A program made the translations under genes and the position numbers. This document shows, piece by piece, positions 36,854 through 45,170 of a DNA stretch of 64,000 nt; the first letter of the stretch is position 1, and each line of letters opens with the position of its first letter. The notes under the pieces are model-generated. The model did no database searches. It was not told where the DNA came from and saw nothing but the letters and a program-made list of their open reading frames with translations. Source of the stretch: JAAYZX01 sp040770645 (GTDB lineage Bacteria > Actinomycetota > Thermoleophilia > RBG-16-64-13); assembly GCA_040770645.1 (NCBI GenBank), contig JAXGIS010000004.1, positions 62,001-126,000 on the forward strand. Reading direction: 5' to 3'.

Positions 36854-37827
36854 GCCCCACACCTCCTCACCGCTTCCTCCAGAACGCGACGCACGAGCAC
36901 CGCGATCATTTCGCGTCGATACTCGGCCGAGGCCCGAATGTCGCTGATAGGCCGAGCTTCCGCGGCCGCGGCTGCGCCGGCGGCCCGGAAAGCTTCGTCG
37001 GAAGGCTCGCGGCCGGCCAAGGCGGCCGCCGCTCCTTTCGACACAAACGGTATCTCGGCAACGGCGCCCACCGCCACCCGGGCCTCTGCAATCACGCCCT
37101 CGCGCATCCGCACCACCGCTGCCGTGTTCACGGTGGCGATATCCACCGAACTCTGATGCCTGCGCAGCTTGAGAAACGCGCCCGCCACGCCGCTTGCTCC
37201 TTGCACACTCTCCCGTGCCTCGGACCCACCCGGGACGCCGGAGGTGCCCACATCTGCGCCGACGGCTGCCGTACCGGTCCCCGTGAACCCCGACGCGGCG
37301 CCCCATCCCGGCATATCAACGGCAACCAGAACCTCGTCTTCCTTCACTGCTGTGTGGTTCACCCCGATGAAGAAATCATCCAAACTCACTTCGCGCACCC
37401 CAGCGCCACCCGCTATCTCCGCCCTGCCGTCGAGAGCCAGAGCGGCCACAGCCAGATCGGCGGCCGGAGAGCCGTTGCACAGATTGCCGCCGATGGTGGC
37501 TCGGTTGCGGACCCCGGGCGTGCCCAGGCTCGCCGCGGCTTCCGCCAGAAGTCGCCAGCATGGGTGGTCGCGGATGAGGAGCGCCGACTCGATGTCGCTC
37601 ACCGTCATCCCCGACTCAATGCGAAGCCTTCCATCGTGTTCGGTGAGGTTGATAAGACCCAATCCGCCTGTATCCACGAGGCGTCTGACCTCTACCGGCT
37701 TCTGCACCAACAGGTCCGTCCCGCCCGCGATCAAACGGCTCCAACCTGGTCCTTCAGCCAGAAGCCGTACGGCATCATCCACCTGGCTCGGCCTGGCATA
37801 ATCCACGGGCCTGAATTCAGCATTCAC
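36850..37827 (-). CDS. Molybdenum hydroxylase medium (FAD-binding) subunit
   Basis: CoxM-type FAD subunit of 325 residues. The FAD-binding loops are 'LIAGGTDLLVQKP' near residue 33 and 'ATIGGNLCNGSPAADLAV' near residue 108; 'GAFLKLRRHQSSVDIATVN' follows in the C-terminal domain. A Gly/Ser-rich insertion (residues about 180-215) precedes it. It starts 11 nt inside the end of the MarR gene, so all four genes are translated in a chain. Intact. Confidence 0.94.
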   Translation of the reverse strand: MNAEFRPVDYARPSQVDDAVRLLAEGPGWSRLIAGGTDLLVQKPVEVRRLVDTGGLGLINLTEHDGRLRIESGMTVSDIESALLIRDHPCWRLLAEAAASLGTPGVRNRATIGGNLCNGSPAADLAVAALALDGRAEIAGGAGVREVSLDDFFIGVNHTAVKEDEVLVAVDMPGWGAASGFTGTGTAAVGADVGTSGVPGGSEARESVQGASGVAGAFLKLRRHQSSVDIATVNTAAVVRMREGVIAEARVAVGAVAEIPFVSKGAAAALAGREPSDEAFRAAGAAAAAEARPISDIRASAEYRREMIAVLVRRVLEEAVRRCGA

Positions 37828-38317
37828 CGGGCACCTCCCACTTCCGTCCTCCCTGTCGCATCGCCACTGCTTCTAAGGCCGTGCCCCAGAATCCGCACAG
37901 CTTCCCCAAGTCCGCACGCTCCTCCGCCGTCAGCACCGCGAACTCCTCTTTGAGAGCCTGCAAATACACGGGAAGGATCCCGTAGAGCCAGCGCCGCCCA
38001 TCATCGGTGATGTCTACCACCACCTTGCGGCGGTCGTCCGAGGATCGGCGCCTCGCAGCCAGCCCCGCCCGCTCCAGCCCATCCACCACCACGGTCACGT
38101 TCCCGGTGCTCTTCAGAATCTTCTCGGATATCTCTTTCTGGTACATGGGCCCCAGGTAGTCCAGTGCCTCGAGCACGGCAAACTGGGTGAGACTGGTTCT
38201 GGGAGGCAGCCGCCGGAATACGCGGGCAGAAACCGCAAGTTGCGCACGGCACAGCTTGACCCAGACGGCAGCAGCCTCAAGCGCATCAGGGTCGAACTGA
38301 CTCAGGTCACGCCCCAC
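37817..38317 (-). CDS. MarR-family transcriptional regulator
   Basis: 166 residues with a winged helix: 'TSLTQFAVLEALDYLGPM', then 'QKEISEKILKSTGNVTVVVD' and the wing 'RRRSSDDRRKVVVDITDDG'. The GTG start at 38317 follows GGGAGGG. It is the first gene of the molybdenum hydroxylase operon. The AT-rich region before it carries palindromes suitable for a dimeric MarR protein, so it likely represses its own operon until a small, perhaps aromatic, ligand is bound. Confidence 0.93.
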   Translation of the reverse strand: MGRDLSQFDPDALEAAAVWVKLCRAQLAVSARVFRRLPPRTSLTQFAVLEALDYLGPMYQKEISEKILKSTGNVTVVVDGLERAGLAARRRSSDDRRKVVVDITDDGRRWLYGILPVYLQALKEEFAVLTAEERADLGKLCGFWGTALEAVAMRQGGRKWEVPGEC

Positions 38318-38336
38318 CGTACCCTCCCCACTTCCC

Positions 38337-38399
38337 CATCCAATAATACTTTAAGTACGAATGATCTATATATTAATGATAATAGGGAGAGATTGGATG
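38337..38399. promoter_or_regulatory. AT-rich promoter/operator of the MarR-hydroxylase operon
   Basis: Unusually AT-rich for this window. It contains the palindrome TACTTTAAGTA (38347-38357), typical in size for a MarR site, enclosed by an exact inverted repeat CATCCAAT (38337-38344) and ATTGGATG (38392-38399). TATATT- and TAATAT-like -10 boxes are present between the arms; which is used is unclear. Confidence 0.6.
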
Positions 38400-38427
38400 C
38401 GTCAAGCCCTCCTCTACCGCGGCTCTC

Positions 38428-39140
38428 CTAGCAGGCTCCCAAGGGGGCCTCGTCCTCGATACCCCTGAACACCGGGGACGAAGACCAGCGCTGGTGGTCT
38501 GCATCTATGATTTCCAGAGCTTCATCCACCGTGGATACGCATTGAGGGATGCTCAGTTCCTGCTTCGTCGCATACACCATGGCATCCACGGCGTCCTGGG
38601 AGGGACCCATATAGCGTGACGCCCAATCCACGAACTGCTTCCACATCTCTCCCACCAGAACAAGCGGCGTCTGGGTCAGTTTCCTCACTTGAAGCAGTTG
38701 CCACACCGTCATGAGCTCCAGTGCGGTCCCGATGCCCCCGGGGTGACCACGAAAGCGTTGGAACGTAAGACGAAGTGATGGAGTCGTGAGAAGAATGTTC
38801 TGTGTTCAAAAACTCACCCACATAAGGATTTACGCTTTGTTCGAGATCCCAGCGCTATCCGCATGCCCACTGAACGCTCCGGATGATCAGGGGCCCCCTC
38901 TCTGGCACCTTCGTTTGCCGCCTGCATCAGTCCGGGCCCACCGCCGGTCACCACGGTGCAACCTTGGCGGGTTAGGGTCGCCGCCAAACGCTTTATGTCT
39001 TCGTACTCCTTGGATCCGGGGACAGTGCGCGCCGAACCGAAGACACTAACGCTGTACGCGGCAGATCGTTCCGGGCGAAGACGGCTCAGATCGTCCACCA
39101 CGTCCCACAGGCGAAGGACCGAGGCGTAGAGAACCCGCAT
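38428..39140 (-). CDS. LOG-family Rossmann-fold nucleotide-binding protein, frameshifted
   Basis: TIGR00730-like protein (related to cytokinin-activating LOG phosphoribohydrolases) of about 240 residues. The N-terminal fold has 'VSVFGSARTVPGSKEYEDI' and 'CTVVTGGGPGLMQAANEG'. The substrate motif PGGIGTALE is recovered only by adding one G near 38735-38740, and a further shift lies near 38815-38825. The C-terminal part reads 'LTQTPLVLVGEMWKQFVDW'. The ATG at 39140 follows GGGGGAGGAGG. The open frame continues upstream to 39344 with 68 extra residues holding a CxxC ('FACGGCGVF'); that part is either a separate small coding region or not translated. Confidence 0.8.
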
Positions 39141-39572
39141 AGCCTCCTCCCCCACGCCGCGCTCAGAGGAACAACATCCGCGCGCATGGACTTGGCCACG
39201 GTTGACGGGTAAGGGCCCGTAGCGGGCAGCGAGGTCCCATTCGATCCGTCGGATGAAGACACCGCACCCCCCGCAGGCGAACCCATCGGCTGTCGTGGCG
39301 ACGAAGGCGTGGACGGTGTATTTGGACTGAAGGACATGGATCATCCCCCTTGCAGGCGATTCTGGTCACCGTCGGGCAAAATAACCCGTGCGGCAATACG
39401 AACTGTGCCCTAGACTACCATCGGTGGAGCGGACAGAGGGCTCACTGCTGGCGTCAGACGTACTGTTGATCCCTGATTCGCCGCCCATGGAGCCGCCGAC
39501 TCCAAGCTTTGGCCGGCGAGGTAAAAAGACGCACCATAGAAAGGTGAAGGGGAGGAAAAGGAGGAGATTAAC

Positions 39573-40238
39573 GTGGATGTTCTGGAAGCCATCCGTTCGC
39601 GACACTCGGTCCGAGTGTTCAAATCGAAACCCATCGAGCGAGAAACGCTGCTCTCCATACTCGAAGCCGCACTACAGGCTCCCTCTTGGACGAACTCCCA
39701 GCCGTGGGAGGTATTCGTGGCCGGCGGGGATCCGCTCGAGCGCTTGCGCCAGGGGTACGCGGAACGATTCGCCGCCGGCGCCACCCCCCAGCCGGATATC
39801 CTCGGCGTCCCGGGTTGGCCGCCGGATGTGCAACAGCGGGTTGCCGCGCTCATGGCCGCGCGCTCCAGCCTCCTCGGCCTCGATCTCAGCAACCCCGAAG
39901 ACAAGAAAGTGTTCGCGGCCCCGAATTACCGCTTCTTCGGCGCACCGATCGTGGTTTTCCTGTGCCTCGACCGCAGTCTGAGCGGTTGGCCGCTCTTCGA
40001 CCTAGGTTCGTTCGCCACCACCCTGATGCTGGCCGCACAGGAGTTCGGAGTGGCCTCTGTACCCGCTTTCAGTCTGGCCGTGTACCCCGACCTGGTGCGC
40101 AGCGAGTTGAGTATTCCGGATCACCTGGCTTTGGCCCTCGGCGTGGCGTTGGGGTATCCCGACGACACAGCGTTGCTCAACACCTTCCGTAGCACGCGTC
40201 GCGATCTGGAGGATGTCGTTCGTTTTCGGGGTGTGTAG
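39573..40238 (+). CDS. Nitroreductase-family protein
   Basis: FMN-dependent oxidoreductase of 221 residues. The N-terminal 'AIRSRHSVRVFKSKPIERE' carries the FMN-phosphate-binding Arg/Ser pattern RHSVR, followed by 'AALQAPSWTNSQPWEVFVA'. The C-terminal 'LGVALGYPDDTALLNTFRS' is the usual second FMN/substrate region. It starts with a GTG at 39573 behind AAGGAGGAG. Members reduce nitro groups, quinones or other electrophiles; the substrate is unknown. It lies alone, divergent from the LOG gene. Confidence 0.92.
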   Translation: MDVLEAIRSRHSVRVFKSKPIERETLLSILEAALQAPSWTNSQPWEVFVAGGDPLERLRQGYAERFAAGATPQPDILGVPGWPPDVQQRVAALMAARSSLLGLDLSNPEDKKVFAAPNYRFFGAPIVVFLCLDRSLSGWPLFDLGSFATTLMLAAQEFGVASVPAFSLAVYPDLVRSELSIPDHLALALGVALGYPDDTALLNTFRSTRRDLEDVVRFRGV

Positions 40239-40325
40239 GCACGGACACGTGGAGATCGGCTTCCGCCGCAGCACCTTCCGGCCAGCCCCGGAGTGGGCTC
40301 ACTCGAGCCCGGTCGCTCCGTGGAC

Positions 40326-40331
40326 TACAAT
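40326..40331 (+). promoter_or_regulatory. -10 element TACAAT before the HAD-IB gene
   Basis: TACAAT ends nine nt before the ATG at 40341, which has no ribosome site; a leaderless or nearly leaderless mRNA is likely. No good -35 seen. Confidence 0.45.
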
Positions 40332-40340
40332 GTAGCCGGC

Positions 40341-41078
40341 ATGGACTACGTAGCCGCAGATGTGGAGGGCACCCTTACCGCCGGATCGATGTGGCGGGGC
40401 ATTGGCCGCTACCTTGCCGAGACCGGTCGCAGGGGAGCGTATCAACGCTTGGTGGCGCGCACGCTACCGGGGATTCTGGCCATGCGCCTCGGCCTCATAG
40501 AGCGTCAATCATACAAAAACCGCTGGCTCGAGATGGAGGCCGGCCTCTTGACCGGCTACACACCTGACGATATGGCCGCTCTGGCGGAATGGATCGTGGA
40601 GAAAGAGTTGTGGCCCCTGCGCAGGCCGGAGGTGGTGGCAGAGCTCATCGCCCACCAAGCGGCGGGGAGGGTCATCGTCTTGGCGTCCGGCATGTACGAA
40701 ATCGTGCTGCAGACGCTGGCCCGGCGCTTCGAGGCTGGACGGGTGGAGACGGCAGGCACGGTGCTAGCGTACCGGGATGGGCACTTCGAGGGCCGTTTCG
40801 CGGGTCCAGTGTGCGTGGCGGAAGAGAAAGCACGCCGGGTGAGCCGACTTCTGAGTGATGGTACGGCTGCCTCACTAGCGGGCCCGGCTGCAACCAAAGA
40901 AACCGATCCGATGTCGGCTCCGCCGACCGTCACAAGAAACCGGCTGCTGATGGCCTACGGCGACACCAGTTCTGACATACCCCTCCTGGAATTGGCCCAG
41001 GAAGCGGTAGCCGTGGCACCGGACACAGGCCTTCGGCGGGTCGCGGCCGCCCGAAACTGGCGTATCCTATCCGGCTGA
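40341..41078 (+). CDS. HAD-superfamily IB phosphatase (SerB-like), motif I with Glu
   Basis: 245 residues. Motif I is 'ADVEGTLTAGSMWR', so the second acidic residue of the usual DxDGT is Glu. Motif II is 'VIVLASGMYE', the conserved lysine lies in 'VAEEKARRVSRLL', and motif IV is 'AYGDTSSDIPLLELA'. The Asp-to-Glu change at the general acid/base position may alter the chemistry. Phosphoserine-like or lipid phosphates are typical substrates. The earlier in-frame codon at 40293 is not used, because a -10 box directly precedes 40341. Confidence 0.85.
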   Translation: MDYVAADVEGTLTAGSMWRGIGRYLAETGRRGAYQRLVARTLPGILAMRLGLIERQSYKNRWLEMEAGLLTGYTPDDMAALAEWIVEKELWPLRRPEVVAELIAHQAAGRVIVLASGMYEIVLQTLARRFEAGRVETAGTVLAYRDGHFEGRFAGPVCVAEEKARRVSRLLSDGTAASLAGPAATKETDPMSAPPTVTRNRLLMAYGDTSSDIPLLELAQEAVAVAPDTGLRRVAAARNWRILSG

Positions 41079-41149
41079 ACCCGGCCACATTTGTAAGCCG
41101 GCTATACGGGCGCCGCCCCTCTACTCAACCCCGCTCCCCAATCGCACGC

Positions 41150-41178
41150 TTGTCATAACTGTACACGGTCCATATTCT
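41150..41178 (+). promoter_or_regulatory. Promoter of leaderless MFS gene
   Basis: -35 TTGTCA (41150-41155), a 17-nt spacer, and -10 TATTCT (41173-41178). The -10 ends seven nt before the ATG at 41186, so the first transcribed base should be about the A of ATG. There is no ribosome site between. Confidence 0.7.
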
Positions 41179-41185
41179 GACCACC

Positions 41186-42604
41186 ATGACGACTTCCGAT
41201 CCCACCCCTCCCCGCCGCACGCCCACTCATACCCTGCGCTCCCGTGGCGCCGCGCCGGAGACGCTAAAACCGCCCAACGCAGTCTTCACGGGGGCGAAGC
41301 ACCTCCAAGCCCGACGGGTAATCATATTTACAGCCTTCGTCACTGCATACTTCCTGTCGCAGTTCCTCCGCCAGGCCAACGCCGTCATAGCCACCGATAT
41401 TGTCTCTGAGTTCGGGCTCACCGCCGGCCAGTTGGGCCTAATGACCTCTTTGTTCTATCTTGCATTCGCCGCAGTGCAGTTACCTTTGGGCAGTCTCCTC
41501 GACCACCATGGCCCCCGCGCAGTGACACCCTTGATCATGCTGATCGCGGTACCAGGTTGCCTACTGTTCGCATCGGCTCATAATTTCCCCGCGTTGAGCG
41601 CGGGACGTGCCCTGGTCGGGTTCGGTATGTCTGGAGTGTTGATGGGTGCATACGTGGCCTTCGGCGCCTGGTTTCCAACCGAGCGCTTCTCCACTCTGGC
41701 GGGACTGATGATGGGGCTGGGATCTCTCGGAGGTCTGGGCGCCGCTGCTCCGCTCGCTTGGCTGAATGACGCGGTAGGCTGGCGTGCAGTCTTCTACGTG
41801 GCGGCAGGCTTGGTTCTGCTCAGTGCGGGTGCAGTGGCCATATGGGCGCGGGACCCTCACCGTAGGCCCACCCAAACAAAGCCACACGAGGCAAAGCCCC
41901 AAGTCGACACCACCCCGCCGGACACACCCATGCAACCGAGCCATACACCGAATCACCCCAGCAACCTCGGCACAGTGCTGCGCTCGGGTGATTTCTGGCG
42001 CATAGCCCTCATGTTTTTCTGGATGCCCGGCATCATGTTGGCCATCCAGGGGCTGTGGGCCGGCCCCTTCCTCCACGACGTGTTGGGCTTGTCTTCGTTG
42101 CGGATTGGGGCCCATCTCATGCTTATCCCTATCGGCGCGGTGCTGGGTAATCTGGTGAGCGGTTTCCTGGGAGACCGTTTGGGGCCGGGCCGAGTAGTGT
42201 ACGTCGCAGCCGCATGTTTCTTCGCCACCCAAATCGGATTCATGGGCGTGACTCTGTGGCCACAAGAGGCGGCCGTCCCGGTTATATACTTCATGTTCGG
42301 ATACACGGCGGGGCATCAAGTGCTGCTGCTGGCCCATGCCCGGCAGATATTCCCTTACAACGTAATCGGGCGTGCGCTTACTGCCGTCAATATGTTTGGA
42401 TTCCTAGGGGCCACCGCGTTGCAGTGGTCCATGGGCTCGGTCATTGGATCGTTCGCCCGCAATACGGCGGGCAATTACCCACCCGAAGCCTACTTGGCAG
42501 CGTTCGGAGTGGCTGCCGGTGGGCTCATCCTCACCCTCCTCTGGTACACACCCCTGGCTTGGGCCCCAAGAACTCGGCCGCCAACCCCGCGACCCACCTC
42601 GTGA
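41186..42604 (+). CDS. Major facilitator superfamily transporter
   Basis: 472 residues, twelve helices. After a 45-residue Thr/Pro/Arg-rich cytoplasmic tail comes 'VIIFTAFVTAYFLSQFLRQ', and the helix 2-3 loop is 'GSLLDHHGPRAVTPLIMLI', in keeping with the MFS motif GxxxDxxGxR. A hydrophilic central loop of about 45 residues, rich in Pro, Thr and His, separates the halves. The C-terminal half has 'GFLGDRLGPGRVVYVAA' as the repeated loop motif. The substrate is unknown; nitrate- or hexuronate-type porters have similar layout. Very likely transcribed as leaderless mRNA. It converges with the next gene at nine nt. Confidence 0.9.
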   Translation: MTTSDPTPPRRTPTHTLRSRGAAPETLKPPNAVFTGAKHLQARRVIIFTAFVTAYFLSQFLRQANAVIATDIVSEFGLTAGQLGLMTSLFYLAFAAVQLPLGSLLDHHGPRAVTPLIMLIAVPGCLLFASAHNFPALSAGRALVGFGMSGVLMGAYVAFGAWFPTERFSTLAGLMMGLGSLGGLGAAAPLAWLNDAVGWRAVFYVAAGLVLLSAGAVAIWARDPHRRPTQTKPHEAKPQVDTTPPDTPMQPSHTPNHPSNLGTVLRSGDFWRIALMFFWMPGIMLAIQGLWAGPFLHDVLGLSSLRIGAHLMLIPIGAVLGNLVSGFLGDRLGPGRVVYVAAACFFATQIGFMGVTLWPQEAAVPVIYFMFGYTAGHQVLLLAHARQIFPYNVIGRALTAVNMFGFLGATALQWSMGSVIGSFARNTAGNYPPEAYLAAFGVAAGGLILTLLWYTPLAWAPRTRPPTPRPTS

Positions 42605-42613
42605 CCAGACTGA

Positions 42614-43950
42614 TCAGTGGGCCTCCGCTTCGTGCGCAGCTTCACCCACACTCGAGCTTCCGTTCTGCGCCGAGGCGCCAGGCATCGAGTTGACCGGCAA
42701 AACCAACCCCTCGGCCGCAGTCGAGGCAACCTCGGTAGCATCCGGCAGCCGGACCGGCGGATCGGCAGGTTCGGCCCCCGGCTCGACGGCAAGCGCCGGG
42801 ACCGGTTCGGTGACCGACTCTGAGGGCGATTCTACGACCGGCGCCGGGGCCGATTCGGCCGCCGGCTCGGCGGCAGGCTCCGAGGTCGGCGCGGCGGCCG
42901 TGGCCGCAGCGACTGACGACGCAGAGCCCACGACCGCGACGCCGGTCGGCAATCCCGCTGCGATGAGGGCGAGCACCGGACCGACAATATACCCCGTCGC
43001 CAGACCCAGGCCGGCCACACCCAACGCAGCCAGTCCTATCCTCACTCCCAACGTCGGCGCATCCGTTCTCCAGGCAAAGCGGCAAATGCGTGCACCCCCG
43101 GCCAGAGGGAGCACGATGAAAGCCACCGTAATCGCCATCCCTCCCGCAAAGCCCACCACCGTGGCAGCCTGGATCATCTGTGCCAGCACTCTCGCTGCGG
43201 TTCCCATGTACAACAGGCCGGCCGTCATCGCAATCCATTGGAACACTCCAAGGCGACGCCGGGACACCGAGAGTCGCCACGCCACCAGTCCCAGGCCGAG
43301 AAGGAGCGCGAGCACTGCCGGCCCAACGGCCAACAACAGGCCATCACCCGCCCACATATCGATGCGAAGTCGGCTGTAGGGGAGCAACACCCACTCTGCC
43401 GCCGAGAAGTGCCCGCGATGGCCAACGGCCAGACTGAAAGCTCCAGCGTGCTCCAGATCAAACACGGCCACGTGATAGCGCCCCGAGGCCGGCGCCTCCA
43501 TGTCGATCTCAGCCGTAAAATAGTACGCACCTGGGGTGAACGGCTCATAATCCGGGGTAGTGCGGCGCCCGGCGACCACCATCGCTCCCGAACCGGACGG
43601 CGCTTCCACATAAGCGGGAGTGAGCCTTCAGGCACCAGCCCCGGCCCCATCACCGCCAGCGACGGCGCGAACGAGGACCCGTCCGGAGTCAGCACGGCCA
43701 GACGCAACCGCTCGCCTTGTTGCAAATCCATGGCGAAATATCGCGCATCACCGCCGGTGCCGAGCCGACCGTAGAATACTTGAGACTTGAGCGCATCACT
43801 CACCGACGTGGCGCTTCCCAGGTCACGGCCGTATTCGGAGACGGTGAGCAAACGAGCCGCTGCAGACCCGGGGGCGACGGCTAGATACCCGAACAGCACT
43901 ACGCAGACGAGTACGATGCGCCACAGAGCCGTTGGAAGCACGGCAGCCAT
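42614..43950 (-). CDS. Secreted/membrane protein of unknown function, frameshifted
   Basis: About 440 residues. A signal-type helix 'TALWRIVLVCVVLFGYLAV' opens it (ATG at 43950), followed by an extracellular beta-rich domain ('VFYGRLGTGGDARYFAMDL', 'PFTPGAYYFTAEIDMEAP', 'GRYHVAVFDLEHAGAFSLAV') and a block of about six helices (from 'AVLALLLGLGLVAWRLSV' on). It ends with a Pro/Glu/Ala-rich tail (about 85 residues). A frame change near 43605-43630 splits it. The beta-domain looks like a pre-peptidase-type or quinol-exposed jelly roll, but I recognise no family. Confidence 0.65.
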
Positions 43951-44087
43951 CCTCTTACAGATCCGCCTCGCGTGGTTCACGCGTCTGTTTCCCCGTGACC
44001 GAGGCTCACCGCTGCCGTCCACCCCGTACGTCCATCCCTGCGCCATATACCAACCGCCCTCCCCCGTCCGGGTCCCTCCTCGCCACT

Positions 44088-44114
44088 CGCGCTACCCGCG
44101 CCACCCGCGCCACA
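44088..44114. repeat. Tandem 9-nt repeat (consensus CACCCGCGC)
   Basis: About three imperfect copies: CACTCGCGC, TACCCGCGC, CACCCGCGC, then CAC. Lies in the non-coding gap between the unknown membrane protein and hisF. Confidence 0.7.
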
Positions 44115-44184
44115 GCACGCCATAGCGCACCATGGATACTAGCATCCGGCGCAGAAGGACAGATGGGCAGAGGGCTACCGGCGC

Positions 44185-44949
44185 TCACATCACCACCGGG
44201 ATGCCGCGCCCGGCCAAATACTCCTTGACCCCGCGTACAGTGAGGGTCCGGAAATGGAAAACGGACGCCGCCAACAACGCTGATGCTTTGCCTTCAACAA
44301 CGCCCTGGTAGAAGTGCTCGAGCGTGCCCGCTCCCCCGGAAGCAATTACGGGCAATGCCACGGCTTCAGCTATGGCCCGTGTGAAGGGTAGATCGTAGCC
44401 AGCCAGAGTCCCGTCGCCGTCCATGCTGGTGAGCAGGATCTCACCCGCCCCCAAGTGCTGACACTCCTTGGCCCAATCGACCGCATCCCGACCGACGGGT
44501 TTGCGCCCTCCACTCACTACCACCTCAAAGCCGGAGGGCATATCGGCGTTCCGACGGCCATCGATGGCCACCACTACGCGTCCACTACCAAAAGCATCGG
44601 CTGCTTCGGCTATGAGTGGTGGCCTCGCCAATGCCGCAGTACTGACCGACACCTTGGACACACCCACGGTGAACAGAATCTCCATGTCCCGTAGGGAGCT
44701 GACCCCGCCGCCCACCAGCAACGGGATGTGCAATACCTCGGCCACCTGCCTGGCCCACTCCACTCTGGTCCTGCGATTCTCCATGGTGGCGGCGATATCG
44801 AGCACGGCCAGCTCGTCGGCGCCCTCCTGCTGGTAATGGACCGCGTTCCCCACCGGATCGCCGGCATCCCGCAGATCGACGAAGCGCACGCCCTTCACCA
44901 CCCTGCCGTCTTTCACATCAAGACAGGGAATGATCCTGACCGGGTCCAT
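44185..44949 (-). CDS. hisF: Imidazole glycerol phosphate synthase cyclase subunit
   Basis: HisF, 254 residues, a TIM barrel that makes imidazole glycerol phosphate and AICAR in histidine synthesis together with HisH. The first catalytic Asp is in 'IIPCLDVKDGRVVKGVRF' (D11) and the second in 'LLTSMDGDGTLAGYDLPF'; phosphate-binding loops are 'LLVGGGVSSLRDMEIL' and 'VIASGGAGTLEHFYQG'. The ATG at 44949 follows GGGAGG; the open frame upstream to 45015 is Arg-rich and not likely used. No other his gene is near, so the pathway is dispersed. Divergent from proA. Intact. Confidence 0.97.
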   Translation of the reverse strand: MDPVRIIPCLDVKDGRVVKGVRFVDLRDAGDPVGNAVHYQQEGADELAVLDIAATMENRRTRVEWARQVAEVLHIPLLVGGGVSSLRDMEILFTVGVSKVSVSTAALARPPLIAEAADAFGSGRVVVAIDGRRNADMPSGFEVVVSGGRKPVGRDAVDWAKECQHLGAGEILLTSMDGDGTLAGYDLPFTRAIAEAVALPVIASGGAGTLEHFYQGVVEGKASALLAASVFHFRTLTVRGVKEYLAGRGIPVVM

Positions 44950-45170
44950 CCGGCACCTCCCACCACGGCCCGCCCACCCGTCTGCCCGTCGCGCCGTCAG
45001 ACATCCACTGAGCACGCGACGCAGCCGCGCATCCCGACGCCTGCCGCACTCGCTTTATCAGCCCGACCAATAGTACGACATCGGCCGGAACCCCATCCGA
45101 CAGCCTCGCATTACGCTACCCTGCTAGACTTGGTCCGCGAACGATGGGCGGGCAGAGGAGGCAAGCGCTA

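Noticed and set aside
44088..44114. Tandem 9-mers as a CRISPR or iteron array
   Set aside because: Only about three short imperfect copies without spacers; a simple repeat.
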